Of a stretch of 23,504 nucleotides of DNA, positions 20,201-23,504 are shown piece after piece. The translations under genes and the position numbers were made by a program. Below the pieces are notes generated by a model, which saw only the letters and a program-made list of their open reading frames with translations, had not been told where the DNA came from and did not search any database. This stretch comes from Elysia marginata (lineage: Eukaryota > Mollusca > Gastropoda > Plakobranchidae). Position 1 is the stretch's first letter. Every line of letters begins with the position of its first letter. The DNA lies in contig BMAT01013356.1 in NCBI GenBank assembly GCA_019649035.1, positions 126,414-149,917 on the forward strand, given 5' to 3'.

Positions 20201-21916
20201 AATCTAGCCTACATTTAGAGTCTACAATCTAGATTTTGATTAGATCTTTAGAAATAGAAGTCCCATGCCGATGGAAGAAGAAGTTAGGATTTTCTAGATT
20301 CTAGATCTAGATCTACAGCAAAAACATAGAGTCTTGATCTAGAATGTGGCGCTTGCAAACTAAAACAACCACGACAAACACAAACCGTAAGGTTATTCAA
20401 GTGAGGCTTCCATCTAGATCTAGATCTCTAGATAGTCTAGATTTAGATCTAGAATCTAGATCTAGAATCTAGCTCTGATCTAGATCTAGATCTAGCTAGA
20501 TCTACTTCTAGTGGTTGTTACTTTTTTTCTAAATTGGGATCTGATTGTTCACGAAGATGATCTCGTCTAGAAATCTAGATCTAGATCTAGATTCTACATT
20601 TCGACTCTAGAATGTAGCGCTTCCAAACTAAAACAACCACAAACAGTAAGATTATTCAAGTGAGGCCTATATCCAGATCTATAATCTCTAGATAGTCTAG
20701 ATTTAGACCGTAAGGTTTATTCATCCTGAGAGCATCCAGTCTTCTGACTTTTCTCCCAAAAGTTTACGCCACAATAATAGACCTTAAACTTCCGTTACTT
20801 TTTAGCTTCTGCAGACGGTGCGTACAAAAGCAGTTTCGCGTCACTCTTTGTCATCAATTTAATTGCACATTTTATCGCTTTTTGCTTAAAACCACTTTAA
20901 ATTTCGTAAAACCAACATGCCCACGTAAATCTTCACCAGTTATTATGGCTTCATGCCAATTTTGGCGCATCCAGGATGTGTAGAAGTACTTGGTTAGGAG
21001 GGCTTCAACTTTGTCCACCCTCAATTATTAATAGATTGTGTTAAACAATGTTATAAATTATATTGTGCAAAACAGTGTAAATATGTGTGAAACATTGTAA
21101 GGAAAGAAAAGTTAGAAAGGGAAATCTGTAAATTAGAATGAGGGTTATAATTTTTTTTCTAACAGCAATACATGATTATATTAATGTGTCGCTAAATTTT
21201 TTTTTTTTTTTTTTGCCAAGCATATTTTGTGAGACAATCAAGGAGAATCAGGCAAAAGTCACATAGACTGATTTTTAGTTAGATCCCTCTGAATGTTACA
21301 ACCATTTTTATTGTCATCAATTCAAAAGGAAATAATTCAAGATAAGGATAACCTAGAGTTGAAATTTTTCATCCTCTTCAAGATCATAGAAGACAGTTTT
21401 AGAAATTGTTACTGTGTCATATTCTGACTTGTGCCTGATAAACCTTGATTGTCTCACAAATTTATAACAGTATCTACCGGTAAGCTTCTATTAAAATTGT
21501 CTGTGATTTTGCGGGTTAAAGTATAGAATGTAAGTATGGACTCACCATCAATTAAAAAGTTCCTTTCATTTCTTTTTGCCATCATGCGCTGTAGGCCCTC
21601 TCTATTCGTTGTATTTGTTCACTTTTATACGTTTTCTGAACCTGTAAATATAGTGTTCCACAAAAAATGTCTTTATTTGTTTTATAATAGGATTTTTTAA
21701 AGACATTGATTTGTTTTTAATAATCTGGATAAAAATTTAAAACAAAATTATTGTTACACATTTTTGTCTGTTTTTCAGTACACAATCAGTGGCAAGAAGG
21801 TGGAGGTGGCAGTCAAGCAGGCCATCTCTGGCCAGCCAGTACAACAGCGAGGAGCTCTGGCTAACCCATCTAGTCTTGACCTGTACTACAACATTCCCCA
21901 GCTCCAGGACTATTGA
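984..21916 (+). CDS. AACS: acetoacetyl-CoA synthetase gene, 18 visible coding exons, 5' partial
   Basis: The enzyme activates acetoacetate with ATP and CoA to acetoacetyl-CoA in the cytosol, feeding ketone-body carbon into sterol and fatty-acid synthesis. The exons are 984-1087, 2035-2152, 2724-2837, 3096-3193, 3715-3829, 5786-5864, 7064-7214, 7886-7966, 9121-9245, 10321-10385, 11466-11588, 11934-12047, 12387-12512, 15838-15907, 16531-16589, 16959-17106, 18058-18115 and 21779-21916. They total 1886 nt: two leading bases of a split codon, 627 codons and TGA. Every junction is GT-AG and phase-compatible. The translation aligns from end to end with my recollection of the human protein, including [10 protein letters not shown] (visible residues 243-252), [10 protein letters not shown] (285-294), VWAHGD (472-477), [10 protein letters not shown] (495-504) and GKK (587-589). 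The first 45-48 residues are absent, so the start codon is outside the window. I see no stop, frameshift or lost core motif, so the gene looks functional. AACS, not acetyl-CoA synthetase, is the best match throughout. Confidence 0.97.
1088..2034 (+). other. AACS intron, no recognised content
   Basis: It is an AT-rich GT-AG intron. TAGCTTTCAAGAGCCT and TAGCTTTCAATAGCCT occur near 1215 and 1256 as a short imperfect direct repeat. I see no mobile element or RNA gene. The open frame on the minus strand at 1510-1725 has no recognisable similarity. Confidence 0.8.
2035..2152 (+). CDS. AACS: AACS exon (2nd visible)
   Basis: It encodes residues 35-73, with [20 protein letters not shown] followed by NFAENLL, the strongly conserved [14 protein letters not shown] block of AACS. 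The acceptor is TTACACAG and the donor is GTATGT. It ends in phase 1, and the Gly codon is completed in the next exon. Confidence 0.95.
2153..2723 (+). other. AACS intron, no recognised content
   Basis: It is an AT-rich intron with a T-rich 3' end. I see no repeat, element or RNA gene. Confidence 0.8.
2724..2837 (+). CDS. AACS: AACS exon (3rd visible)
   Basis: It encodes residues 75-111. It holds [20 protein letters not shown] and KGDRVVG, matching human [20 protein letters not shown]. This is the start of the adenylate-forming core, where the family has the KGDRV turn. The donor is GTAAAC. Confidence 0.95.
3096..3193 (+). CDS. AACS: AACS exon (4th visible)
   Basis: It encodes residues 113-144, including [20 protein letters not shown] then PDFGVV. 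The [17 protein letters not shown] block is nearly identical to vertebrate AACS and is a core ACS motif. It ends in phase 0 before GTAGGG. Reading past the donor gives AT-rich, unrelated sequence. Confidence 0.96.
3194..3714 (+). other. AACS intron, no recognised content
   Basis: It is an AT-rich intron with pyrimidine-rich sequence (TTCTTTCTCTTCTCTT and similar) at 3630-3690 before the acceptor. Exon 4 reads open for some 180 nt into it, which is chance read-through. Confidence 0.8.
3715..3829 (+). CDS. AACS: AACS exon (5th visible)
   Basis: It encodes residues 145-182, [20 protein letters not shown] then [18 protein letters not shown], matching human [20 protein letters not shown]. The acceptor is TATGTAG and the donor is GTCTGT. 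The last base is the first base of the Gly codon completed in the next exon. Confidence 0.95.
4841..5463 (+). mobile_element. mariner-like element, decayed transposase remnant
   Basis: Separate blocks in shifting + strand frames follow mariner transposase order. The N-terminal HTH region reads EGTLPVDIK then NDACVAVST (4841-4930). [19 protein letters not shown] then SRSGRPIT lies at 4935-5015. [11 protein letters not shown] lies near 5166-5200. [15 protein letters not shown] (about 5231-5275) corresponds to the family's [21 protein letters not shown] and HRHGDYMEK then TAA (5377-5463) match the mariner C-terminus. The middle, with the first catalytic aspartates, is mostly deleted. Several in-frame stops and frame changes show it cannot encode transposase. 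I found no terminal inverted repeats, so the outer limits are uncertain. About 220 of roughly 345 codons remain. It is old and inert. Confidence 0.8.
5477..5500 (+). repeat. 12-bp tandem duplication
   Basis: AAGCAACATCTT occurs twice in a row, just 3' of the mariner C-terminal block. It is a short slippage-type repeat. Confidence 0.8.
5786..5864 (+). CDS. AACS: AACS exon (6th visible)
   Basis: It encodes residues 184-208, [16 protein letters not shown] then KTDISSIKA. The first 13 residues match human [13 protein letters not shown]. The second half falls in the variable loop of the family. The acceptor is TTCACAG and the donor is GTATGT. It ends in phase 2. Confidence 0.94.
5865..7063 (+). 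other. AACS intron, AT-rich, no recognised element
   Basis: It is a 1.2 kb intron with T-rich stretches at 6280-6292 and 6400-6412 and a short (AT)n at about 6882-6897. The opposed small open frames at 6198-6468 are low-complexity and show no family similarity. Confidence 0.8.
7064..7214 (+). CDS. AACS: AACS exon (7th visible): AMP-binding P-loop
   Basis: It encodes residues 210-259. It carries the ATP-phosphate loop signature [10 protein letters not shown] (243-252), preceded by FNHPLYIM and followed by CMVHSVG, as in human FSSGTTGAPKCMVHSAG. This motif defines the ANL adenylate-forming superfamily. The acceptor is CACCTTAG and the donor is GTCAGT. It ends in phase 0. Confidence 0.97.
7215..7885 (+). 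other. AACS intron with ATT-tailed retroposon remnant
   Basis: It is a 671-nt intron. Apart from the probable retroposon tail at about 7618-7719, it is AT-rich with nothing recognised. Confidence 0.8.
7618..7719 (+). repeat. probable 3' tail of a SINE/LINE ending in (ATT)n
   Basis: TATGTAAAGCACATAGAG, then GGTGGTTGTACATCATATAA and an ATT microsatellite (about 10 units, 7689-7717), resembles the widespread retroposon tail of TGTAAAGCGC...GCGCTATATAAAT plus (ATT)n. The CpGs have turned into CA and TG. No 5' part or coding region is recognisable. It may be a simple microsatellite with a chance flank. Confidence 0.45.
7886..7966 (+). CDS. AACS: AACS exon (8th visible)
   Basis: It encodes exactly 27 codons, residues 260-286: [20 protein letters not shown] then IMLYYTT. 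It matches human GTLIQHLKEHLLHGNM. The donor GTAGGT follows ACG, giving TTTGW across the junction where human has TTVGW. Confidence 0.94.
7967..9120 (+). other. AACS intron, no recognised content
   Basis: It is a 1154-nt AT-rich intron with a TTG/T-rich patch at about 8161-8184. I see no element, open frame of interest or RNA gene. Confidence 0.8.
9121..9245 (+). CDS. AACS: AACS exon (9th visible): TGWMMWNW motif
   Basis: It encodes residues 287-327. It starts with TGWMMWNW (287-294), a hallmark of the acetoacetyl- and acetyl-CoA synthetases, then [20 protein letters not shown]. The acceptor is GTTTTAAG and the donor is GTAAGT. It ends in phase 2. The following intron contains the piggyBac-like insertion. 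Confidence 0.96.
9498..9563 (+). repeat. two tandem hairpins sharing ATGCGCCA arms
   Basis: ATGCGCCA (9498-9505) pairs with TGGCGCAT (9511-9518) around a 5-nt loop. GATGCGCCA (9541-9549) pairs with TGGCGCATC (9555-9563) around another 5-nt loop. The same 8-mer therefore occurs four times in 66 bp, twice in each orientation. It lies just inside the left end of the piggyBac-like element and could be a protein-binding array. Confidence 0.9.
9691..9966 (+). CDS. 91-aa acidic ORF, probable piggyBac transposase N-terminal remnant
   Basis: An intact ATG-to-TAA frame begins [20 protein letters not shown]. It has a strongly acidic middle ([20 protein letters not shown], residues about 30-49), a Ser/Asp/Glu stretch and STSG, then a basic Ser/Lys tail (residues about 71-91). 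The order acidic, STSG, basic is that of piggyBac transposase N-termini, which precede the catalytic domain missing here. The basic tail RSKSRSS is encoded by an AGATCTA repeat. It lies in sense orientation within an AACS intron. Whether it is expressed is unknown. It could instead be a chance or unrelated frame. Confidence 0.45.
   Translation: MVTQTMRSLATGWAETKKANKHKYEAEFSDEEVDLGLDMSDNDSEYELEGIGGSESDSEPEVVASTSGAQVRSKSRSSVKKKSKTSKTANF
10321..10385 (+). CDS. AACS: AACS exon (10th visible)
   Basis: It encodes residues 329-349, [20 protein letters not shown] then P. It matches human [20 protein letters not shown]. The acceptor is TATTTCAG and the donor is GTGAGT. At 65 nt it is one of the smallest exons. 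It begins about 155 bp after the piggyBac-like element ends. Confidence 0.95.
10386..11465 (+). other. AACS intron with simple repeats only
   Basis: It is a 1080-nt AT-rich intron. It contains TCTAGATCTAGATC at about 11103-11116, a short C run at about 11164 and an (AC)n at about 11172-11187. I see no mobile element end or RNA gene. Confidence 0.8.
11466..11588 (+). CDS. AACS: AACS exon (11th visible)
   Basis: It encodes residues 351-390, with [20 protein letters not shown] then [13 protein letters not shown]. The STGSPL block matches human [16 protein letters not shown]. The acceptor is AACCAAG and the donor is GTAAGT. It ends in phase 1. Confidence 0.95.
11589..11933 (+). other. AACS intron, no recognised content
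   Basis: It is a 345-nt AT-rich intron with nothing recognised. Confidence 0.8.
11934..12047 (+). CDS. AACS: AACS exon (12th visible)
   Basis: It encodes residues 392-428, [20 protein letters not shown] then [22 protein letters not shown], split across the junction, lines the active site in ACS enzymes. It matches human [20 protein letters not shown]. The acceptor is ATTCAG and the donor is GTAACT. Confidence 0.95.
12048..12386 (+). other. AACS intron, no recognised content
   Basis: It is a 339-nt AT-rich intron with nothing recognised. Confidence 0.8.
12387..12512 (+). CDS. AACS: AACS exon (13th visible)
   Basis: It encodes residues 430-470. [20 protein letters not shown] is followed by KKAYFGKYK, matching human [20 protein letters not shown]. 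GELV is a conserved core strand of the family. The acceptor is TATCCAG and the donor is GTTAGA. The next coding exon is 3.3 kb away. Confidence 0.94.
14166..14231 (+). repeat. perfect 33-bp tandem duplication
   Basis: TTATTGGTACATTGTTTAAT plus AAGCGATGGGTTT is repeated exactly at 14166-14198 and 14199-14231, and the first four bases recur after it. The identity of the copies suggests a recent duplication. Confidence 0.95.
14671..14750 (+). repeat. probable tRNA-derived SINE head
   Basis: TGGCACAGGTGC (14681-14692) is close to a pol III A box, TRGCNNAGYNGG. GGTTCAAAACC (14728-14738) fits the B box GGTTCRANNCC exactly. The spacing is as in a tRNA. The acceptor arms do not pair, so it is not a tRNA gene. 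No LINE-type tail is seen. The Tigger-like element begins 6 bp after it, which may have split or truncated it. Confidence 0.45.
14756..15677. mobile_element. pogo/Tigger-like non-autonomous DNA transposon
   Basis: The left end reads CAGTCGACTACTGATAAGTC and the right end, reversed, CAGTCGACTTCACTTGAGTC. Both sit directly inside TA dinucleotides (14754-14755, 15678-15679). CAGT termini and TA target duplication are typical of the Tc1/mariner pogo/Tigger group. A second match, CTGATAAGTCGATGTC at left and CTGATGCGTCGATGTC at right (reverse of about 15614-15629), lies about 36 nt further in on the right, so the right repeat carries an insertion. GACTTATC recurs near both ends. The 922 bp include no transposase frame; the minus-strand frame at 14999-15286 is not one. 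Confidence 0.65.
15594..15607. repeat. perfect 14-bp palindrome
   Basis: ACCGTCATGACGGT lies near the right end of the Tigger-like element, just inside the displaced inner terminal-repeat block. It may be part of the element's secondary structure. Confidence 0.85.
15838..15907 (+). CDS. AACS: AACS exon (14th visible): WAHGD motif
   Basis: It encodes residues 472-493. VWAHGDFC (472-479) corresponds to human IWAHGDYC, with the Asp that binds the ribose hydroxyls of ATP in this superfamily. [10 protein letters not shown], the hinge approach, follows. The acceptor is TGATCAG and the donor is GTTAGT. It ends in phase 2. Confidence 0.95.
15908..16530 (+). other. AACS intron, no recognised content
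   Basis: It is a 623-nt AT-rich intron with T and A runs (about 16427-16445, 16479-16488) and nothing else recognised. Confidence 0.8.
16531..16589 (+). CDS. AACS: AACS exon (15th visible): hinge motif
   Basis: It encodes residues 495-513, [19 protein letters not shown]. With the preceding GRS this forms the A8 hinge [16 protein letters not shown] between the large and small domains. R504 is the family's conserved arginine. The acceptor is TCTTTCAG and the donor is GTAGGA. At 59 nt it is the second-smallest exon. Confidence 0.96.
16590..16958 (+). other. AACS intron, no recognised content
   Basis: It is a 369-nt AT-rich intron with nothing recognised. Confidence 0.8.
16959..17106 (+). CDS. 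AACS: AACS exon (16th visible)
   Basis: It encodes residues 515-562 of the C-terminal small domain: [15 protein letters not shown], then [11 protein letters not shown] and INSLRTHIR. It matches human ESFEEVEDSLCVPQY and [10 protein letters not shown]. The acceptor is TGTCACAG and the donor is GTCAGT. It ends in phase 2. A long CT tract begins about 42 bp into the next intron. Confidence 0.95.
17107..18057 (+). other. AACS intron with CT tract and possible cryptic exon
   Basis: It is a 951-nt intron. The CT tract (17149-17247) and the cryptic-exon candidate (17250-17492) are described separately. The remainder is AT-rich and T-rich towards the acceptor. Confidence 0.8.
17149..17247 (+). repeat. 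(CT)n microsatellite passing into (CTCTTT)n
   Basis: An uninterrupted CT run of about 36 units is followed by four or five CTCTTT-type units. It starts about 42 nt after the exon 16 donor and ends in TTTTAG, so it has the form of an extreme polypyrimidine tract. Its length is likely to vary between individuals. Confidence 0.97.
18058..18115 (+). CDS. AACS: AACS exon (17th visible)
   Basis: It encodes residues 564-582, [19 protein letters not shown], matching human MGLSARHVPSLILETKGIP. The acceptor has a long T tract ending TTTTTCAG, and the donor is GTAAGA. At 58 nt it is the smallest visible exon. It ends in phase 0 before the 3.7 kb intron that holds the Helitron. Confidence 0.95.
19282..19298 (-). 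repeat. Helitron 3' terminal hairpin
   Basis: CCCGTTC and GAACGGG pair perfectly around a 3-nt loop, 8 nt from the terminal CTAG. In Helitrons this hairpin acts as the transposition terminator. Confidence 0.8.
20069..20723. repeat. diverged tandem units inside the Helitron
   Basis: Units beginning CAAGTGAGGC then a TCTAGATC-rich stretch start at 20069, 20398 and 20657. The first two are about 329 and 259 bp, the difference being extra sequence in unit 1. They share TCTCTAGATAGTCTAGATTT, GATTGTTC then GAAGATGATCTC, and GTAGCGCTTCCAAACTAAAA (unit 1: GTGGCGCTTGCAAACTAAAA). Unit 3 is cut short after about 50 bp, at a CCGTAAGG junction. Confidence 0.85.
21779..21916 (+). CDS. AACS: AACS terminal coding exon and stop
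   Basis: It encodes residues 583-627 and [23 protein letters not shown] carries the A10 motif, whose lysine (588, first K of GKK) is the catalytic, acetylatable lysine of ACS enzymes. The protein ends [11 protein letters not shown], close to human LYRDIPELQGF, so the C-terminus is complete. The acceptor is TTTTTCAG. Confidence 0.96.
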   Translation, partial: YTISGKKVEVAVKQAISGQPVQQRGALANPSSLDLYYNIPQLQDY

Positions 21917-23504
21917 TTCTTTCCATTCCCTCCCCAACTTTCTCATCCTCTCTCTCTCTCTCATGAGAGTAATTTGTGTAAAGAATATAAATAAGGGGTT
22001 TCAAAGCAAAATGAGACATACCCATTTTAAAATTTGGCAAATTCAGCTATCCTTTTTTTAAATTTCTATTTTATCTATCAGGGAAAGTAAATATTTCATA
22101 GGATTACCCAAAGCTTTTTGCATACAAGCAGTACTAATTTTCAAAACAGGAAAACTAGCCTGTTTTACATTTTTTTATTCATGAAAAATTTGCAACAGGG
22201 TAAAAATGATGTCTGCTGTGTCTTGCCTCAAAACCCTTCAAATGCCAAATGAGATTTTTATAAAAGAAAACAATTATAAATTTTTGGTTAAAAAAAAACC
22301 AACAGATGTATCCCATTATTATTCAGAATGAGATTTATTGTATTTATTATAACTGCATAGTAAATCCAATGTCACAAGTGCCATGCATTTTTAAACTCCT
22401 GGACTCAAGGATATTTAAATCTGGTACTCCATCAGGCTGCAAAAATGTTTTTGTTTTTGTGTATTTTTCTAACATACCATGATTAGGAAAACTTTATCAG
22501 ATGTCATCATTGACCTTTATGTTGTACTATTGATAAGACCTTGACCTCATTAAGGCTATCTTATTCCAAACAAGTTAAAGAAATATAAGAATCTAGCGTA
22601 TCTACTAATCATACCAAACAAGTATTTACTGCAAGACTTGAACAAAGGTTTAGTATTGTCTGGTATGACTTTTTGACAGAATAGCAACATCTTAAAAGTA
22701 TCAGGTTTAAACAAAAATGTTATCCCACATGTCATCTTGGCTATGATTACTTTTATGAAGTCTGACTCAACCCATCATCACTAGCTAACAATGAAAAGAT
22801 TTACACAACATTTATCATTATTTGTAATTAAATGCAATACACTGAAATTTTACTCTTTTGTTGTTGTTTTTTTCTTTCTATAATAATATTCTACACATTA
22901 TTAGTAATGTAGCTAGCTGTTAAACATGTCAAAAAATTTTTTACTTGGCTGGTTAGTAACTTTACATTTCTATGTATTCTTTTTTTCACACTGCAAACTT
23001 ACTCAAATTATGAACTTTAAAAAGTTCCAGTTGCGTTAATTTTTTTTTATTTTCCATGTAGTTGTAACAGGATGATAGTGCAGGTTGTTTATTGTCTTCG
23101 ATGTGAGAGCCTTAGGTCTACAATGATCTGGACATTCGTCAAACCTATTGTATGCTTTTTCTTCTTGCTTCAGCTTCAAACATTTTCTTTTTGTTATGAG
23201 AATCATTGCTCAATTATTTTGATGTCAAGAATATTTACATGGAGGTTGTTATGAGATTTATGTTACATCTGTTTCGTTTCTCAATGATGGAATCAAAAAA
23301 CAAAGTGGATCAGGAAACCTATGTCTTGTAGGTAATTAAAATGTGTAGTTTTGAAATTGGAAGGCATTGTTTCCTTTCAAAAGATACCTTTATGAGCTTC
23401 TGTAAAGTTCTAAAAAAATTTGTTGTCATGCTCTCAAAAGACATTCACATTTTTGGTAGTTGTAGTAATAGAAACGACCTTTCAAGTTGGGGGAGGGGGG
23501 GGGG
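21917..23504 (+). other. AACS 3' UTR and downstream sequence
   Basis: It is AT-rich and non-coding, with no second gene recognised. It begins with a pyrimidine stretch including (CT)n at about 21949-21961. Poly(A) site candidates lie at 22827 and 23335. The small frame at 23072-23254 shows no similarity. It ends in a G run at the window edge. Confidence 0.7.
22827..22832 (+). promoter_or_regulatory. candidate poly(A) signal ATTAAA
   Basis: ATTAAA is followed about 25-50 nt later by TTTTGTTGTTGTTTTTTTC, a U/GU-rich element as expected downstream of a cleavage site. It would give a 3' UTR of about 930 nt. Another ATTAAA at 23335-23340 is an alternative. Confidence 0.35.

Larger units (their letters stand above)
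19270..21035 (-). mobile_element. non-autonomous Helitron
   Basis: On the minus strand the block begins TCTATTAATAATTGAGGGTG (from 21035) after a host A. It ends in CTAG (19273-19270) before a host T, the A^T insertion pattern and TC...CTRR termini of Helitrons. A 7-bp hairpin, CCCGTTC/GAACGGG with a 3-nt loop (19282-19298), sits 8 nt inside CTAG, where rolling-circle elements have their 3' terminator hairpin. There is no Rep-helicase frame in its 1766 bp, so movement would need a partner. The interior is filled by diverged tandem units rich in TCTAGATC. The 3' end is very convincing; the 5' end is a good but less certain match. Confidence 0.75.
18116..21778 (+). other. 3.7-kb AACS intron holding a Helitron
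   Basis: The Helitron at 19270-21035 fills the middle. 18116-19269 is AT-rich, with a 13-A run near 19081. Two overlapping opposed open frames at 18223-18589 (75 and 117 codons) show no similarity that I recognise. 21036-21778 is plain AT-rich intron with an 18-T run at about 21197-21214. Confidence 0.8.

Noticed and set aside
1-23504. Retrovirus-like, LTR or Polinton element, CRISPR array, or gene cluster
   Set aside because: I saw no long terminal repeats, reverse transcriptase or capsid-type frames, spaced short repeats, or second host gene.

Overview
The window is eukaryotic, AT-rich and intron-dense. It holds one recognisable host gene, acetoacetyl-CoA synthetase (AACS), on the + strand. 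I could join 18 coding exons between 984 and 21916. All have GT-AG borders, their phases agree throughout, and together they give 627 codons plus a stop. The first 45-48 residues expected from the animal family (about 672 aa in human) are missing, so the start codon and at least one 5' exon lie left of the window. The visible protein carries the ACS N-terminal region, the adenylate-forming core ([37 protein letters not shown]) and the C-terminal GKK lysine. AACS is a cytosolic ligase that activates acetoacetate to acetoacetyl-CoA for lipid and sterol synthesis.

A spliced AACS of this type points to an animal. The repeat content (TCTAGATC-rich minisatellite, a Helitron, a tRNA-type SINE head, ATT-tailed retroposon debris) would fit a mollusc, perhaps a gastropod, but that is a weak inference.

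Layout: 1-983 is the end of an upstream intron. 984-3829 holds exons 1-5 (numbered within the window). The intron at 3830-5785 carries a decayed mariner transposase. Exons 6-8 lie at 5786-7966, with a probable ATT-tailed retroposon remnant before exon 8. The intron at 9246-10320 carries a short piggyBac-like element with TTAA at both ends. Exons 10-13 lie at 10321-12512. The 3.3 kb intron at 12513-15837 holds a 33-bp tandem duplication, a tRNA-type SINE head and a pogo/Tigger-like non-autonomous element. Exons 14-16 lie at 15838-17106 and are followed by a long CT tract that ends in a possible decoy acceptor. The 3.7 kb intron at 18116-21778 contains a non-autonomous Helitron. Exon 18 and the stop lie at 21779-21916, followed by the 3' UTR and downstream sequence.

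I found no second host gene, RNA gene, CRISPR array or virus-derived element. The interest lies in four DNA transposon types within the introns of one gene, in the structured ends of two of them, and in a candidate poison exon. The window begins with a C run and ends in a G run, which looks like an assembly-edge effect.
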